A DNA stretch of 64,000 nt from Sulfuritalea sp. (GTDB lineage: Bacteria; Pseudomonadota; Gammaproteobacteria; Burkholderiales; Rhodocyclaceae): NCBI GenBank assembly GCA_016710465.1, contig JADJVS010000016.1, positions 1,144,540-1,208,539 of the forward strand, read 5' to 3'. A model generated the notes under the pieces. The model saw only the letters and a program-made list of their open reading frames with translations, ran no database searches and was not told the DNA's origin. Shown piece by piece: positions 1-11,575 of the stretch; the stretch's first letter is position 1; each line of letters opens with the position of its first letter. Position numbers and translations under genes: made by a program.

Positions 1-153
1 AATTTTCTCGCCGGCCTTCTTCGGATTGACGCCGGCGACGAAGCAGTTCTTGCCGTTGGCGTATTCCTGGCATTTTTCCGTGTGGAACTGACCGGTCTTG
101 CCGGTGATGCCCTGGGTGATGACCTTGGTGTCTTTATTGATGAAGATGGACAT
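1..153 (-). CDS. sucD: Succinate-CoA ligase alpha subunit, N-terminal part
   Basis: This is the first 51 codons of the CoA-binding alpha subunit of succinyl-CoA synthetase, which interconverts succinyl-CoA and succinate with nucleoside triphosphate formation in the TCA cycle. The visible N-terminus begins MSIFINKDTKVITQG and continues with ITGKTGQFH, the start of the CoA-binding Rossmann fold typical of SucD. The rest lies beyond the window edge. It follows sucC by nine bases on the same strand, so the two are surely co-transcribed. The ATG start at 153 matches the family's usual N-terminus. Confidence 0.95.
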   Translation of the reverse strand, partial: MSIFINKDTKVITQGITGKTGQFHTEKCQEYANGKNCFVAGVNPKKAGEKI

Positions 154-162
154 GGTGGTTCC

Positions 163-1323
163 TTACTTGACGGCGGCGACGATCTTGGTCGCGGCCTCGG
201 CCATGGAGTCGGCGGAAATGATCGGCAGGCCGGATTCCTTGAGGATCTTCTTGCCGAGGTCTTCGTTGGTGCCCTTCATGCGCACCACCAACGGCACGGA
301 CAGATGGGTTTCCTTGGCCGCGGCAACGACGCCTTCGGCGATGGTGTCGCACTTCATGATGCCGCCAAAGATATTGACCAGGATGCCCTTGACCTTGGGG
401 TTCTTGAGCATGATCTTAAAGGCTTCGGTGACCTTCTCGGTGGTGGCGCCGCCGCCGACGTCGAGGAAGTTGGCCGGCTCGGCGCCGAACAGCTTGATAG
501 TGTCCATGGTCGCCATGGCCAGGCCCGCGCCATTCACCAGGCAGCCGATGTTGCCGTCGAGGCTGATGTAGGCGAGGTCGAATTTGGAGGCCTCGATCTC
601 GTCGGCATCCTCTTCGTCGAGGTCGCGGTAGGCGACGATCTCGGGATGCCGGTACAAGGCGTTGGAATCGAAATTGAACTTGGCGTCAAGCGCGCGGATA
701 CCGCCGTTGCCTTCGAGGATCATCGGATTGATCTCGGCCAGGCTGGCATCGGTTTCCATGTAGCAGGTGTAGAGCTTCTTCAAGGTATCGATGGCCTGCG
801 CCTGCGAGGCGGCGGGAACGCCGATGCCGTCGGCCAGTTGCCTGGCCTGCGCGTCGGTCAGGCCGGTCGCCGGATCGACGAAGACCTTGATGATCTTTTC
901 GGGCGTCTTGTGCGCGACTTCCTCGATGTCCATGCCGCCTTCGGAGGAGGCCATCATCGCGACCTTCTGCGAGGCGCGGTCGGTCAGGGCCGCGACATAG
1001 TATTCCTTTTTGATGTCGGCGCCTTCTTCCACCAGCAGGCGGCGCACTTTCTGGCCGGCCGGCCCGGTCTGGTGCGTCACCAGTTGCATGCCGAGAATCT
1101 GCCCGGCGTAGGCACGGACTTCATCCATCGACTTGGCCACCTTGACGCCGCCGCCCTTGCCGCGACCGCCGGCATGGATCTGGGCCTTCACCACCCAAAC
1201 CTTACCACCGAGGGCTTCCGCCGCCTTTACCGCCTCGTCGACGGAAAAGCAGGGAATGCCGCGCGGGACGGTCACACCGAATTTCTTCAGGATTTCCTTG
1301 CCCTGATATTCGTGGATTTTCAT
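163..1323 (-). CDS. sucC: Succinate-CoA ligase beta subunit
   Basis: This 386-residue protein is the ATP-grasp beta subunit of succinyl-CoA synthetase. It starts MKIHEYQGKEILKKFGV, the canonical SucC N-terminus, which fixes the start at 1323 although the frame is open upstream. The nucleotide-binding loop KAQIHAGGRGKGGG follows near residue 45. The metal-site segment EINPMILEG and the C-terminal ligase motif NIFGGIMKCD are present. Length is normal for the family. It heads a sucC-sucD operon divergent from glpK. Confidence 0.97.
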   Translation of the reverse strand: MKIHEYQGKEILKKFGVTVPRGIPCFSVDEAVKAAEALGGKVWVVKAQIHAGGRGKGGGVKVAKSMDEVRAYAGQILGMQLVTHQTGPAGQKVRRLLVEEGADIKKEYYVAALTDRASQKVAMMASSEGGMDIEEVAHKTPEKIIKVFVDPATGLTDAQARQLADGIGVPAASQAQAIDTLKKLYTCYMETDASLAEINPMILEGNGGIRALDAKFNFDSNALYRHPEIVAYRDLDEEDADEIEASKFDLAYISLDGNIGCLVNGAGLAMATMDTIKLFGAEPANFLDVGGGATTEKVTEAFKIMLKNPKVKGILVNIFGGIMKCDTIAEGVVAAAKETHLSVPLVVRMKGTNEDLGKKILKESGLPIISADSMAEAATKIVAAVK

Positions 1324-1492
1324 GCGTCTTCCTTGTTGTATGAGCTGCGTTGATCTGAAGCCGGCGACATGCGTCCAAAGCGGGGCCGGGGCCGCGGAAT
1401 CGGCTCGGTGGCCGCGTGATTTCCGGGGAATCGTTTGCCGCCACGGGCGCTGCAAATCTCGCATTGGCGCCATTGTTGCGGCGCGAAATACT

Positions 1493-1522
1493 AACATAAG
1501 GAGACTTAATCAAAGCTTACAA
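1493..1522 (-). promoter_or_regulatory. Possible sucCD promoter
   Basis: On the minus strand TTGTAA (1522-1517) is followed after 18 bases by TATGTT (1498-1493), a plausible sigma-70 promoter. It would give a leader of about 165 bases before sucC. The surrounding stretch is locally AT-rich. This is prediction only. Confidence 0.35.
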
Positions 1523-1558
1523 AAAGCTGCTGCCCGCTTTGTCCGGCCCTGCGTGAAA

Positions 1559-1587
1559 TTGACGCGCGGACGGTACGAAGCTAATGT
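1559..1587 (+). promoter_or_regulatory. Possible glpK promoter
   Basis: TTGACG (1559-1564), a 17-base spacer and TAATGT (1582-1587) make a reasonable sigma-70 promoter about 35 bases before the glpK ATG. The gap between sucC and glpK (1324-1620) holds no gene that I can see. Confidence 0.45.
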
Positions 1588-1620
1588 CGAGGCGAACCAT
1601 TTCGCCCGCTGGACACCGTC

Positions 1621-3123
<1,503 letters not shown>

Positions 3124-3125
3124 CG

Positions 3126-3141
3126 CCAGCGCCGACTCTCG
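3126..3141 (+). repeat. Copy of dispersed motif CCAGCGCCGACTCTTG (15/16)
   Basis: This lies between the convergent ends of glpK and paaY. It matches the 16-base motif repeated exactly at 14797 and 61847, with one mismatch. The function is unknown. Confidence 0.4.
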
Positions 3142-3150
3142 GCTTTGCCC

Positions 3151-3759
3151 TCAGGAGCCGCTGCCCCGCGCTTCCTTGAGCGTCTTCAAGTCCGGCAATT
3201 GCAGGCGCTTGCGCCCGGGCTCGGCCGCGGTCAGTGCCTCGACCTCTTGCAGCGTGCCATGGCAGCGCCGAACCAGGTCGTGATAGACGCTGGTGCCCTC
3301 GATCTTCCAGTTCATTTCGAGTTCCGTCAGCTCGCGCATGACCTTGGCCGGCACACCGCCAGCCAGCATGCGTGGCGGAATCTCCAGGCCGGCCTTGACG
3401 AAACTCTGCGCCGCGACGATCGCCGATTCGCCGACCACGGCCTTGTCCATCACCACCGCGTTCATGCCGACCATGCCGTTCCTGCGCACGATGCAGCCGT
3501 GGAGTATCGCCCCGTGACCGATGTGGCCGTCCTCTTCGATGATGGTATCGCTGCCGGGAAAGCCGTGCATCACGCAGCAGTCCTGGACATTGGCGCCGGG
3601 GCCGATGAACAGCCGGCCGAAATCACCGCGCAGGCTGGCGCAGGGGCCGATATAGGCGCGCGGCCCGATGTGCACGTCGCCGATCAGCACCGCGGACGGA
3701 TGCACATAGGCCGACGGATCGACCACCGGCACGATGCCGTCGATTGCATAGACTTTCAT
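3151..3759 (-). CDS. paaY: Phenylacetate pathway hexapeptide-repeat protein PaaY
   Basis: This 202-residue left-handed beta-helix protein belongs to the gamma-carbonic-anhydrase-like family. It carries several hexapeptide turns between residues 15 and 130, for example SAYVHPSAVLIGDVHIGPRA and GHIGHGAILHGCIV. The histidines that form trimer-interface metal sites in this family are visible. The C-terminal helix after residue 155 resembles PaaY rather than plain carbonic anhydrases. PaaY is reported as a thioesterase that relieves the phenylacetate pathway of dead-end CoA thioesters. It sits divergent from paaG-paaI-paaJ, which supports the assignment. The start at 3759 is the family N-terminus MKVYAIDG. 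Confidence 0.85.
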   Translation of the reverse strand: MKVYAIDGIVPVVDPSAYVHPSAVLIGDVHIGPRAYIGPCASLRGDFGRLFIGPGANVQDCCVMHGFPGSDTIIEEDGHIGHGAILHGCIVRRNGMVGMNAVVMDKAVVGESAIVAAQSFVKAGLEIPPRMLAGGVPAKVMRELTELEMNWKIEGTSVYHDLVRRCHGTLQEVEALTAAEPGRKRLQLPDLKTLKEARGSGS

Positions 3760-3952
3760 TGGGTTTGGCTCCGCTGGGATGGTGCGAAATGATACATTTG
3801 AATTAGAAACAGGCCAGATATTCTGTGTCACAATCAAACGCCCGTCGCTTCGACTGCTCATCGTCGTGCTACGTTAGCCCGGCAAACGGTTTTGCGCCAG
3901 CCGTGCTCGCCCAAAAAAATAAGCCTCGCCACTGCCCCCCGGAGTCTCCACC

Positions 3953-4741
3953 ATGACTTACCAGCACATTCTGTATTCGCTTGACGGCGGAATTGCCCGC
4001 ATCACCCTGAATCGTCCCGACCGGCTCAACAGCTTCAACGTCGACATGCACCTGGAACTGCGCGACGCCCTCACGCGCACCCGTGACGGTGGCGCCCGCG
4101 TGCTTCTGTTGACCGGCGCCGGGCGCGGCTTCTGCGCCGGCCAGGATCTGGCCGACCGCAATGTCTCCGCCGATGCCGCGCCGGTCGATCTGGGCTACAC
4201 CATTGAGACCTATTACCGCCCGCTGATCCTCGCCCTGCGCGCACTGGAAATGCCCGTCGTCTGCGCCGTGAATGGCGTTGCCGCCGGTGCCGGCGCCAGC
4301 ATCGCCCTGGCCTGCGACATCGTCCTGGCGGCGCGCTCGGCGAGCTTCATCCAGGCCTTCTGCAAGCTCGGACTGGTACCCGATGCCGGTGGCACATGGG
4401 CACTGCCGCGCCTGGTGGGCAATGCGCGTGCCATGGGCCTCGCCATGTTGGGCGACAAGCTCTCCGCCGAGCAGGCCGAGCACTGGGGCCTGATCTGGAA
4501 GTGCCTCGATGACGACAAGCTGATGGCCGAAGCCGAACGGCTTGCCCTCCATTTCAGCAGCGCGCCGACCAAAGGCCTGGCCCGCACCAAACAGGCGCTC
4601 TACGCCAGCGGTGGCAACACGCTGGAACAGCAGCTCGATCTCGAACGCGATTGCCAGCGCGAGCTGGGCTTCGGCCCCGACTATCGCGAGGGCGTCGCTG
4701 CCTTCATGGAAAAGCGGCCCGCCGCCTTTACGGGGAAATGA
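3953..4741 (+). CDS. paaG: Ring-1,2-epoxyphenylacetyl-CoA isomerase PaaG (enoyl-CoA hydratase family)
   Basis: This is a 262-residue crotonase-fold enzyme. The oxyanion-hole segments GRGFCAGQDL (near residue 62) and NGVAAGAGASIAL (near 106) are intact. The segment KLGLVPDAGGTWALP carries the acidic residue characteristic of PaaG-type isomerases. PaaG converts the ring epoxide of phenylacetyl-CoA to an oxepin and also shifts double bonds during later beta-oxidation. It is the first gene of a tight paaG-paaI-paaJ unit, and paaI starts one base after its stop. A ribosome-binding site (GGAG) precedes the ATG. Confidence 0.9.
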   Translation: MTYQHILYSLDGGIARITLNRPDRLNSFNVDMHLELRDALTRTRDGGARVLLLTGAGRGFCAGQDLADRNVSADAAPVDLGYTIETYYRPLILALRALEMPVVCAVNGVAAGAGASIALACDIVLAARSASFIQAFCKLGLVPDAGGTWALPRLVGNARAMGLAMLGDKLSAEQAEHWGLIWKCLDDDKLMAEAERLALHFSSAPTKGLARTKQALYASGGNTLEQQLDLERDCQRELGFGPDYREGVAAFMEKRPAAFTGK

Positions 4742-4742
4742 A

Positions 4743-5182
4743 ATGGCTTTGACACCCCAGCAAATCGCCGACCGCTGTACCGCCATCATGTGGCCCGATG
4801 ACCACGCGGCGCAGGGCCTCGGCATCGTCATCAGCCGCACCACACCGGGTGGCGCGATCGCAACCATGAAAGTGCGACAGGACATGGTCAATGGCCATGG
4901 CATTTGTCACGGCGGTTTCATCTTCGCCCTTGCCGATACCAACTTCGCCTATGCCTGCAACAGCTTCAACCACAAGGCGGTCGCCGCCGGCGTAGACATC
5001 AATTTCATCGCCCCGGCCCACCTCGGCGATACACTGACGGTCGTCGGCAGCGCGCGCCATCAGGGCGGACGCAGCGGCATTTATGATATCGAGGTCACGA
5101 ACCAGGACGGCAAGACCATCGCCGTGTTTCGCGGCCGCTCCACCCGCATCAAGGGCCAATTTTTCGACGAAAGCGACAATCA

Positions 5183-5186
<4 letters not shown>
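4743..5186 (+). CDS. paaI: Phenylacetate-pathway hotdog thioesterase PaaI
   Basis: This 147-residue hotdog-fold thioesterase belongs to the PaaI family. The active-site segment GICHGGFIFALADTNFAYA carries the HGG turn and the catalytic aspartate of the family. It hydrolyses ring-hydroxylated phenylacetyl-CoA and is thought to rescue CoA from stalled intermediates. The last codons overlap the start of paaJ (ATGA), so translation is probably coupled. Length and neighbourhood fit PaaI well. Confidence 0.92.
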
Positions 5187-6400
<1,214 letters not shown>

Positions 6401-6404
6401 GGCT

Positions 6405-7148
6405 CTGGCTGCGGACCACTTTTCTGGCCACGCCGGGGATTACGCCAAGGCGCGGCCCTCCTACCCGCCCGAACTGTTCGCCTGGCTGGCGAGGCAATGC
6501 GCCAGCCATGACTTGACCTGGGACTGCGGCACCGGCAATGGCCAGGCGGCGCGTGCGCTGGCGGAACACTTCCATCGCGTCCATGCCACCGATCTGTCAG
6601 CCGAACAGATTGCCCAGGCCGAGATCGATCCGCGCATTGACTACCGTGCCGCCCCTGCTGAAGCCAGCGGCCTTCCCGGGCATAGCTGCGACCTGGTCAC
6701 CGTGGCTCAGGCCCTGCACTGGTTCTGCGGCGACGCCTTTTACGCCGAGGTGCGCCGCGTCCTCAAGCCGGGCGGCGTTTTCGCCGCCTGGACTTACACC
6801 TTGCTGCATGGCGAACCTGCGTTGAACGCCGTCGTCGAAGACTTTTACCGCAACACCATCGGCCCCTGGTGGCCGCCGGAGCGACGCTGGGTGGATCTTG
6901 GCTACCGCGACATGCCCTTCCCCTTTGCCGAGATCGCCACGCCGGACTTCGAGATCCGGCTCGAATGGACATTGGACGACCTGCTCGCCTACCTGCGCAC
7001 CTGGTCGGCTACCCAGCGCTACATCAGGGAACGCGGCACGGATCCCTGTGTCGAACTTGCCATCCGCCTGGGGGATGCCTGGCCGGACGCGCAGGCAAGG
7101 AAAGCCATCATCTGGCCCATCGCACTTCGCTGCGGGAGAATGCAATGA
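6405..7148 (+). CDS. Class I SAM-dependent methyltransferase, start uncertain
   Basis: This is a methyltransferase of the Methyltransf_11 type; the substrate is unknown. Motif I is DLTWDCGTGNGQAARAL and the later segment ALHWFCGDAFYAEVRRVLKPGG fits the family. Homologous proteins begin near a (A)DHFSGHA..Y segment, which is encoded here from 6411. No ATG, GTG or TTG lies in frame between the upstream stop at 6381 and that segment. The only candidate is CTG at 6405. A TTG at 6513 would remove the conserved N-terminus. I give 6405 as the best start. The stop overlaps the msrA start (ATGA). Confidence 0.75.
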   Translation: MAADHFSGHAGDYAKARPSYPPELFAWLARQCASHDLTWDCGTGNGQAARALAEHFHRVHATDLSAEQIAQAEIDPRIDYRAAPAEASGLPGHSCDLVTVAQALHWFCGDAFYAEVRRVLKPGGVFAAWTYTLLHGEPALNAVVEDFYRNTIGPWWPPERRWVDLGYRDMPFPFAEIATPDFEIRLEWTLDDLLAYLRTWSATQRYIRERGTDPCVELAIRLGDAWPDAQARKAIIWPIALRCGRMQ

Positions 7149-7696
7149 CCACCGAAATCGCGACCTCGGTCGCCACATTGGGAGGCGGCTGTTTCTGGTG
7201 CCTGGAAGCCGCACTGCTGCAACTGAAAGGGGTCGAATCCGTGGTTTCCGGCTACGCCGGCGGCGCCACCGACAAGCCCGATTATCACGCGATCTGCAGC
7301 GGGCGCACAGGGCATGCCGAGGTGGTCGAGGTCCGCTTCGATCCGGCCGTGATCGACTACCGCACGCTGCTGACGGCCTTCTTCGCCATCCATGACCCGA
7401 CCACCCTGAACCGCCAGGGCAATGACATCGGCACCCAGTACCGCTCGGTAATCTTTACCCACGACGAGGAGCAGCAAAAAATCGCCGAAATGCTGATCGC
7501 GGACCTCGCGGCGCAGCACATCTGGCCAGATCCCATCGTCACCGCCGTATCCCCGGCGCCGACTTTCTGGCGCGCCGAGGACTACCACCAGAACTACTAC
7601 GCCAACAATCCGCTGCAAGGCTATTGCCAGGCGGTGGTCGCCCCCAAGGCGGCGAAGTTGCGCAAGGCTTTCGCCAACCGCCTGAAAGGCGCCTGA
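7145..7696 (+). CDS. msrA: Peptide-methionine (S)-S-oxide reductase MsrA
   Basis: This 183-residue enzyme reduces methionine-S-sulfoxide in proteins. The catalytic motif GGGCFWCLEA begins at about residue 14, with the nucleophilic cysteine first. GTQYRSVIFTHDEEQ and AEDYHQNYY are the other family signatures. One cysteine downstream (GYCQAV) may serve as resolving residue. The gene overlaps the methyltransferase by four bases. There is no MsrB domain. Confidence 0.95.
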   Translation: MTTEIATSVATLGGGCFWCLEAALLQLKGVESVVSGYAGGATDKPDYHAICSGRTGHAEVVEVRFDPAVIDYRTLLTAFFAIHDPTTLNRQGNDIGTQYRSVIFTHDEEQQKIAEMLIADLAAQHIWPDPIVTAVSPAPTFWRAEDYHQNYYANNPLQGYCQAVVAPKAAKLRKAFANRLKGA

Positions 7697-7702
7697 GCTT
7701 CC

Positions 7703-8350
7703 CTACTCCGCGTCAGGCTGCTCCGTCGGCACCGAACTGGCGAAAGCCGCCAAACCCAGACACTGCCGATGGATGCGCATCACCGTCGGCACGTGGTCGA
7801 GGCGGCAATTGAAGCGCTGGGCATTGAATATCTGCGGCACCAGGCACACATCGGCCAAGGTCGGGGCGTCGCCATGGCAGAAAACGCCGGTACGCGAATC
7901 GCCCGCCAGCATGGCCTCCACGGTTTCCAGGCCGGTTTCGACCCAGTGCCGATACCAGGCGTTCTTCTGGTCCTCGGTCACGCCCAAGGTCTTGGTCAGG
8001 TAGCCGAGGACGCGCAGGTTGTTCAGCGGATGGATCTCGCAGGCAATCGACAGGGCCAGCGCCCGCACCCGCGCCCGCCCGGCCGGGTCGGCCGGCAGCA
8101 GCGGCGGATCGGGTCGCGTCTCGTCGAGATACTCGATGATCGCCAGCGACTGCGTCAGCACCTTGCCATCGTCATCGTGCAAAACCGGCACCAGCGCGGC
8201 GGGATTCATGGCCCTGAATTCGGCGGCGAACTGCTGCCCCCCCCCTTTCAGCAAATGAACCGGGATGTAATCGTAGGCGAGCCCTTTCAGAGCGAGGGCG
8301 ATGCGCACACGGAAACTGGCGGAACTGCGAAAGTAGCTGTAAAGCTTCAT
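7703..8350 (-). CDS. maiA: Maleylacetoacetate/maleylpyruvate isomerase (zeta-class GST)
   Basis: This 215-residue glutathione transferase belongs to the zeta class. It starts MKLYSYFRSSASFRVRIAL, with the SSxS glutathione-activating motif at residues 9-12. The family segment QSLAIIEYLDETRP follows near residue 65, and the C-terminal helix bundle includes DAPTLADVCLVPQIFNA. Members isomerise maleylacetoacetate or maleylpyruvate in tyrosine, homogentisate or gentisate degradation. It lies on the same strand as the nearby hydrolase-containing aromatic operon but is separated from it by the FimV-like gene. A functional link is inference. Its stop is six bases from the convergent msrA stop. Confidence 0.88.
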   Translation of the reverse strand: MKLYSYFRSSASFRVRIALALKGLAYDYIPVHLLKGGGQQFAAEFRAMNPAALVPVLHDDDGKVLTQSLAIIEYLDETRPDPPLLPADPAGRARVRALALSIACEIHPLNNLRVLGYLTKTLGVTEDQKNAWYRHWVETGLETVEAMLAGDSRTGVFCHGDAPTLADVCLVPQIFNAQRFNCRLDHVPTVMRIHRQCLGLAAFASSVPTEQPDAE

Positions 8351-8459
8351 GGAGGGTCCGGGAACGAGTAATTGGGGGGCTTGGCGAGGCCTGCTCCGGC
8401 GAAAGGGCTGCCGGACGGCGGTACTAGAATAGCAGCACTTTTGCGCTCCCCGGGACCCG

Positions 8460-9779
8460 ATGCCGATTACTTTGGCCACGTTGACGTCATGCTGCCGCAG
8501 GTGCATCGGAGCGGGCGGCCTGCTGTTGTCACTGATGCCGGGAGTGTTGCTGGCCGCCGCCACGCCGGCTGAACTGAAGCGTTCCGACACCCTGGACATG
8601 CGCCGTGCGGGAAAGGTCGCCGAAGACGAGCGCGCCGTCCTGCGCATCGAATGGCGCGCCGGCATGAGCGGCGTCGAGGCCGACCGCAGCTTGCAGGAAA
8701 TCATGGCCAGGCTGCGGCGGATGGAAGCCACTGTCCCGGTGGTCGGCCATGCACTGCGCAGCCTGCCAGCGCAGAAGCGCGCCCCCGCACCGACATCGGC
8801 GCCGGTCGCGCCCGACGGGGATGCCGAGGGCGGGGCGGACTGGCGACTCATGGCCGCCAACATCACGGCACTGATCCTGGTGGCGATCTGGTGGTTCAGC
8901 CGACGCAAGGCGCAAGCCGAAGCCGCGGCGGTCGAGGCACGGCTAATGGCACGCAGTCGCGTGGAACCCGCCGCCATAGCGACAGCGCCCATGCCACGTT
9001 TCATCGATGTCGAACCGTCGCCGGCGTCGCCCACCCCGCCCACCCCGCCGGACCCGCCCGCGCCAACGGCAACGGAGTTCTCCGTGCCCGAACCGTTCCC
9101 GGAGGACTTTTCATCCGCATCGACCGCAGCCGCCAGCCATGCCGTGCCCAGCGCCCCGCCGCCAGCGGAAGCGGGCGAAGAGGCCTCGGCGCCGGAGCCA
9201 TCGCCGACCGTCGACTTTGTCCTCGAAGAAGCCGCCCCGGCCACGATCGCCGCCAAAACGCCTGGCGCGCGCAACAAGCCGCTGCCGCTGGTGACACCGG
9301 AGACGGTAAGCGCGTCGCTAGAGAAGAACGTCGAACCAACGCTGCAACTGGCCGAAATCATGCTGTCGATGGGCCTGGAACAGGGTGCCGCGCAATCGCT
9401 GGTCGAGTATGCCGACGCGAATCCGAAGCACGCCATCCATCACATGCTCAAGCTGCTGGGCATCTACCGCAAACGCGGCCAGCATCGCGAGTTCCAGGAG
9501 GCCGCCGAGAAGCTGCGCAAGAACTTCAATATTCAGGCCGAGGATTGGGCCACGGATGAAAATGCCGAGACCCCATCCCTGGAAGGATTTTCGCGCGTGT
9601 CGCAGCATGTCCAGTCGGTCTGGAACCAGCCCGAGGAATGCGCCGACTATCTGCGGCACCTGATCGAGGACAATCGCGACGGCGCCCGCGCCGGCTTCCC
9701 CCAAAGCGTGGCCGAGGAAATCCTGCTGCTGCTGGACATCCTCAAGGAAACCTCGGGCCCTGCTCAGGAAGTCGCGTAA
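8460..9779 (+). CDS. FimV-like membrane protein
   Basis: This 439-residue protein has an N-terminal hydrophobic segment (about residues 15-33) and a second membrane helix near 140-156 (ITALILVAIWWF). A long Pro/Ala/Glu-rich linker follows (about 180-270). The C-terminal helical region includes LQLAEIMLSMGLEQGAAQSL and HMLKLLGIYRKRGQHREFQ, which resembles the FimV/TPR-like tail. FimV proteins organise polar machinery and support type IV pilus assembly. No LysM domain is evident, so this is a FimV-like protein rather than a full FimV. Its last 16 bases overlap the end of the convergent hydrolase gene. Confidence 0.6.
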   Translation: MPITLATLTSCCRRCIGAGGLLLSLMPGVLLAAATPAELKRSDTLDMRRAGKVAEDERAVLRIEWRAGMSGVEADRSLQEIMARLRRMEATVPVVGHALRSLPAQKRAPAPTSAPVAPDGDAEGGADWRLMAANITALILVAIWWFSRRKAQAEAAAVEARLMARSRVEPAAIATAPMPRFIDVEPSPASPTPPTPPDPPAPTATEFSVPEPFPEDFSSASTAAASHAVPSAPPPAEAGEEASAPEPSPTVDFVLEEAAPATIAAKTPGARNKPLPLVTPETVSASLEKNVEPTLQLAEIMLSMGLEQGAAQSLVEYADANPKHAIHHMLKLLGIYRKRGQHREFQEAAEKLRKNFNIQAEDWATDENAETPSLEGFSRVSQHVQSVWNQPEECADYLRHLIEDNRDGARAGFPQSVAEEILLLLDILKETSGPAQEVA

Positions 9780-10783
9780 GGCTCCACTATCTGGTCGATG
9801 GCGCCGAAGATGCTGGCGCCATGGCCGTCGAACATCTCGATGCGAACGCGATCGCCGAAGCGCATGAAGGGCGTCTTCGGCTTGCCTTCCTCGATGGTCT
9901 CGTACATGCGCAACTCGGCGATGCAGCAATAGCCGACACCGCCGTTGGCCACCGACGAACCGAACAGCCCGCCCTGCTTGTTCGATACCGTCCCCGAACC
10001 GATGATCGACCCAGCCCCGATCTCGCGGGTCTTCGCCAGATGCGCCATCAGTTGCGCGAAATTGAAAATCATGTCGACACCGGCATCCGGTTTGCCAAAG
10101 GGCTGGCCATTGAGCTCAACGGCGAGCGGGAGATGCGCCTTGCCGTCGCGCCAGGCATCGCCCAATTCGTCCGGCGTGACCGCCACCGGTGAGAAGGCCG
10201 TGGCTGGCTTGGACTGCAGGAAGCCGAAACCCTTGGCCAGTTCCGCGGGAATCAAATTGCGCAGGCTGACGTCATTGACCAGCATCAGCAGGCGGATCTG
10301 CCCTTCGCACTGGGCAACGGTCGCACCCATCGGAACATCACCGGTGATCACGGCGACCTCGGCCTCGAAATCGATGCCCCAGGCTTCGTCGCAAGACCAG
10401 ATCGGATCGCGGGGTCCGACGAAGCTGTCCGAGCCGCCCTGGTACATCAGCGGATCGGTCCATAGCTCCGGCGGCATCTCGGCGTGGCGGGCCTTGCGCA
10501 CCAGCTCGACGTGATTGACGTAGGCGGAGCCATCGGCCCATTGGTAGGCGCGCGGCAGGGGGCTGTGGCACAGGCGCGGATCGAAGGGCTCGGCATGGCG
10601 CGCGGCGCCGTGGTTGAGCGCCTCATAAACGGCCGCCAGCCTGGGTGCCACTAGCTCCCAATCGTCGAGCGCCGCCTGCAGGCTTGTCGCAAACTCGCCC
10701 ACGGCCTGGCAGCGCGCCAGGTCGCGGCTGACCACCACCAGCGTGCCATCGCGCCCGCCTTGCTTCAGCGTCGCCAGCTTCAT
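9764..10783 (-). CDS. Fumarylacetoacetate hydrolase family protein
   Basis: This 339-residue protein has the FAH fold, which cleaves carbon-carbon bonds in acylpyruvates or related diketo acids using a divalent metal. The metal and active-site segments FEAEVAVITGDVP, LVNDVSLRNLIP and GSGTVSNKQGG are intact. Long FAH proteins of this size often act in homogentisate- or gentisate-like pathways. It is the last gene of a five-gene operon, and its start overlaps the VOC gene stop. The start at 10783 (MKLATLKQGG) is the family N-terminus; upstream in-frame residues look like shadow sequence. Confidence 0.88.
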   Translation of the reverse strand: MKLATLKQGGRDGTLVVVSRDLARCQAVGEFATSLQAALDDWELVAPRLAAVYEALNHGAARHAEPFDPRLCHSPLPRAYQWADGSAYVNHVELVRKARHAEMPPELWTDPLMYQGGSDSFVGPRDPIWSCDEAWGIDFEAEVAVITGDVPMGATVAQCEGQIRLLMLVNDVSLRNLIPAELAKGFGFLQSKPATAFSPVAVTPDELGDAWRDGKAHLPLAVELNGQPFGKPDAGVDMIFNFAQLMAHLAKTREIGAGSIIGSGTVSNKQGGLFGSSVANGGVGYCCIAELRMYETIEEGKPKTPFMRFGDRVRIEMFDGHGASIFGAIDQIVEPYATS

Positions 10784-11337
10784 TTTCCGCCCCATGTCTT
10801 GTAGCTGCCGTCGTGCATCCAGCGCGCATGCTGGGGCGCTCGCTTGGTCACCGCCCACTCGTTGATCATGTCCCATTTGACCTCGTCGAGGCGCCGCAGC
10901 ATTTCCGGCGTGTCGGTATTGCAGGCCAATTCGAGGCGATGGCCGCTCGGATCGAAGAAATAGATCGACTGGAACAGCGCGTGGTCGGTCGGCCCCACCA
11001 CCTCGATACCGTCGGCTTCGAGCCTGGCCTTGGCCTCCAGCAGTTCCTCCATGCTGGCGACTTCCAGCGCCAGATGCTGGGTCCAGGCCGGCGTATTCGG
11101 GTCACGCCCCATTTCCGGCCGGGTCGGCAATTCAAAGAAGGCGAGGATGTTGCCGGACCCGGCATCGAGGAAGACGTGCATGTAGGGATCGGCCTCGCCG
11201 GTCGATGGCACGGCATCCTCGGCAATCGCGAGGATGAACTTCATGCCCAGGTACTTGCCGTACCACTCGACAGTTTGCTTGGCATCCTTGCAGCGGTAGG
11301 CGACGTGATGCACCTTGCGTATCAGGTTCGTTGTCAT
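10780..11337 (-). CDS. VOC-superfamily protein (glyoxalase/extradiol dioxygenase fold)
   Basis: This 185-residue protein has two beta-alpha-beta-beta-beta modules. Likely metal ligands follow the 2-His-1-carboxylate pattern: a histidine in KVHHVAYRC near residue 11, one in TQHLALEVAS near 95, and a glutamate in GHRLELACN near 140. Some VOC proteins of this size cleave aromatic rings, while others are glyoxalases or isomerases. In this operon it is the only visible candidate for the ring-cleavage step. It overlaps genes on both sides by four bases (ATGA type). The ring-cleavage role is inference. Confidence 0.75.
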   Translation of the reverse strand: MTTNLIRKVHHVAYRCKDAKQTVEWYGKYLGMKFILAIAEDAVPSTGEADPYMHVFLDAGSGNILAFFELPTRPEMGRDPNTPAWTQHLALEVASMEELLEAKARLEADGIEVVGPTDHALFQSIYFFDPSGHRLELACNTDTPEMLRRLDEVKWDMINEWAVTKRAPQHARWMHDGSYKTWGGK

Positions 11338-11564
11338 CCTTGCACTCCATCGCGGGCGACGGCGAGGGCTTCGCGCAGGGTACCGATGTCGCCGATGTGG
11401 TTGGCCAGCAGCAGGATCAGCCGGGCATTGAGCAATTCGGATTGCTCGTCGGACAAATCGCGGTGCGCGCCGATCAGAAGTTCATAGAAATCGTCGCCGG
11501 GTGAATAGGCGCTGAAATAGCGCTTGCCGGCTTCAGACAGATTGGGGTTCAGGTTGAGGGCCAT
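11334..11564 (-). CDS. DUF2783 family small protein
   Basis: This 76-residue acidic helical protein begins MALNLNPNLSEAGKRYFSAY. It resembles DUF2783 proteins, which as far as I recall occur beside flavin-dependent aromatic hydroxylases. I know of no established biochemical role. I chose the ATG at 11564 because a GGAGA ribosome-binding site precedes it by a good distance. A GTG at 11579 would add five residues and overlap the upstream gene. The position in the operon suggests a partner of the hydroxylase. Confidence 0.75.
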   Translation of the reverse strand: MALNLNPNLSEAGKRYFSAYSPGDDFYELLIGAHRDLSDEQSELLNARLILLLANHIGDIGTLREALAVARDGVQG

Positions 11565-11575
11565 GGGGGTCTCCT

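Noticed and set aside
7549..7575. CCGGCGCCGACTTTC in msrA as another copy of the dispersed motif
   Set aside because: It differs from the 12-mer core at one position, and the encoded residues (SPAPTFWRAEDYHQ) fit the normal MsrA consensus.
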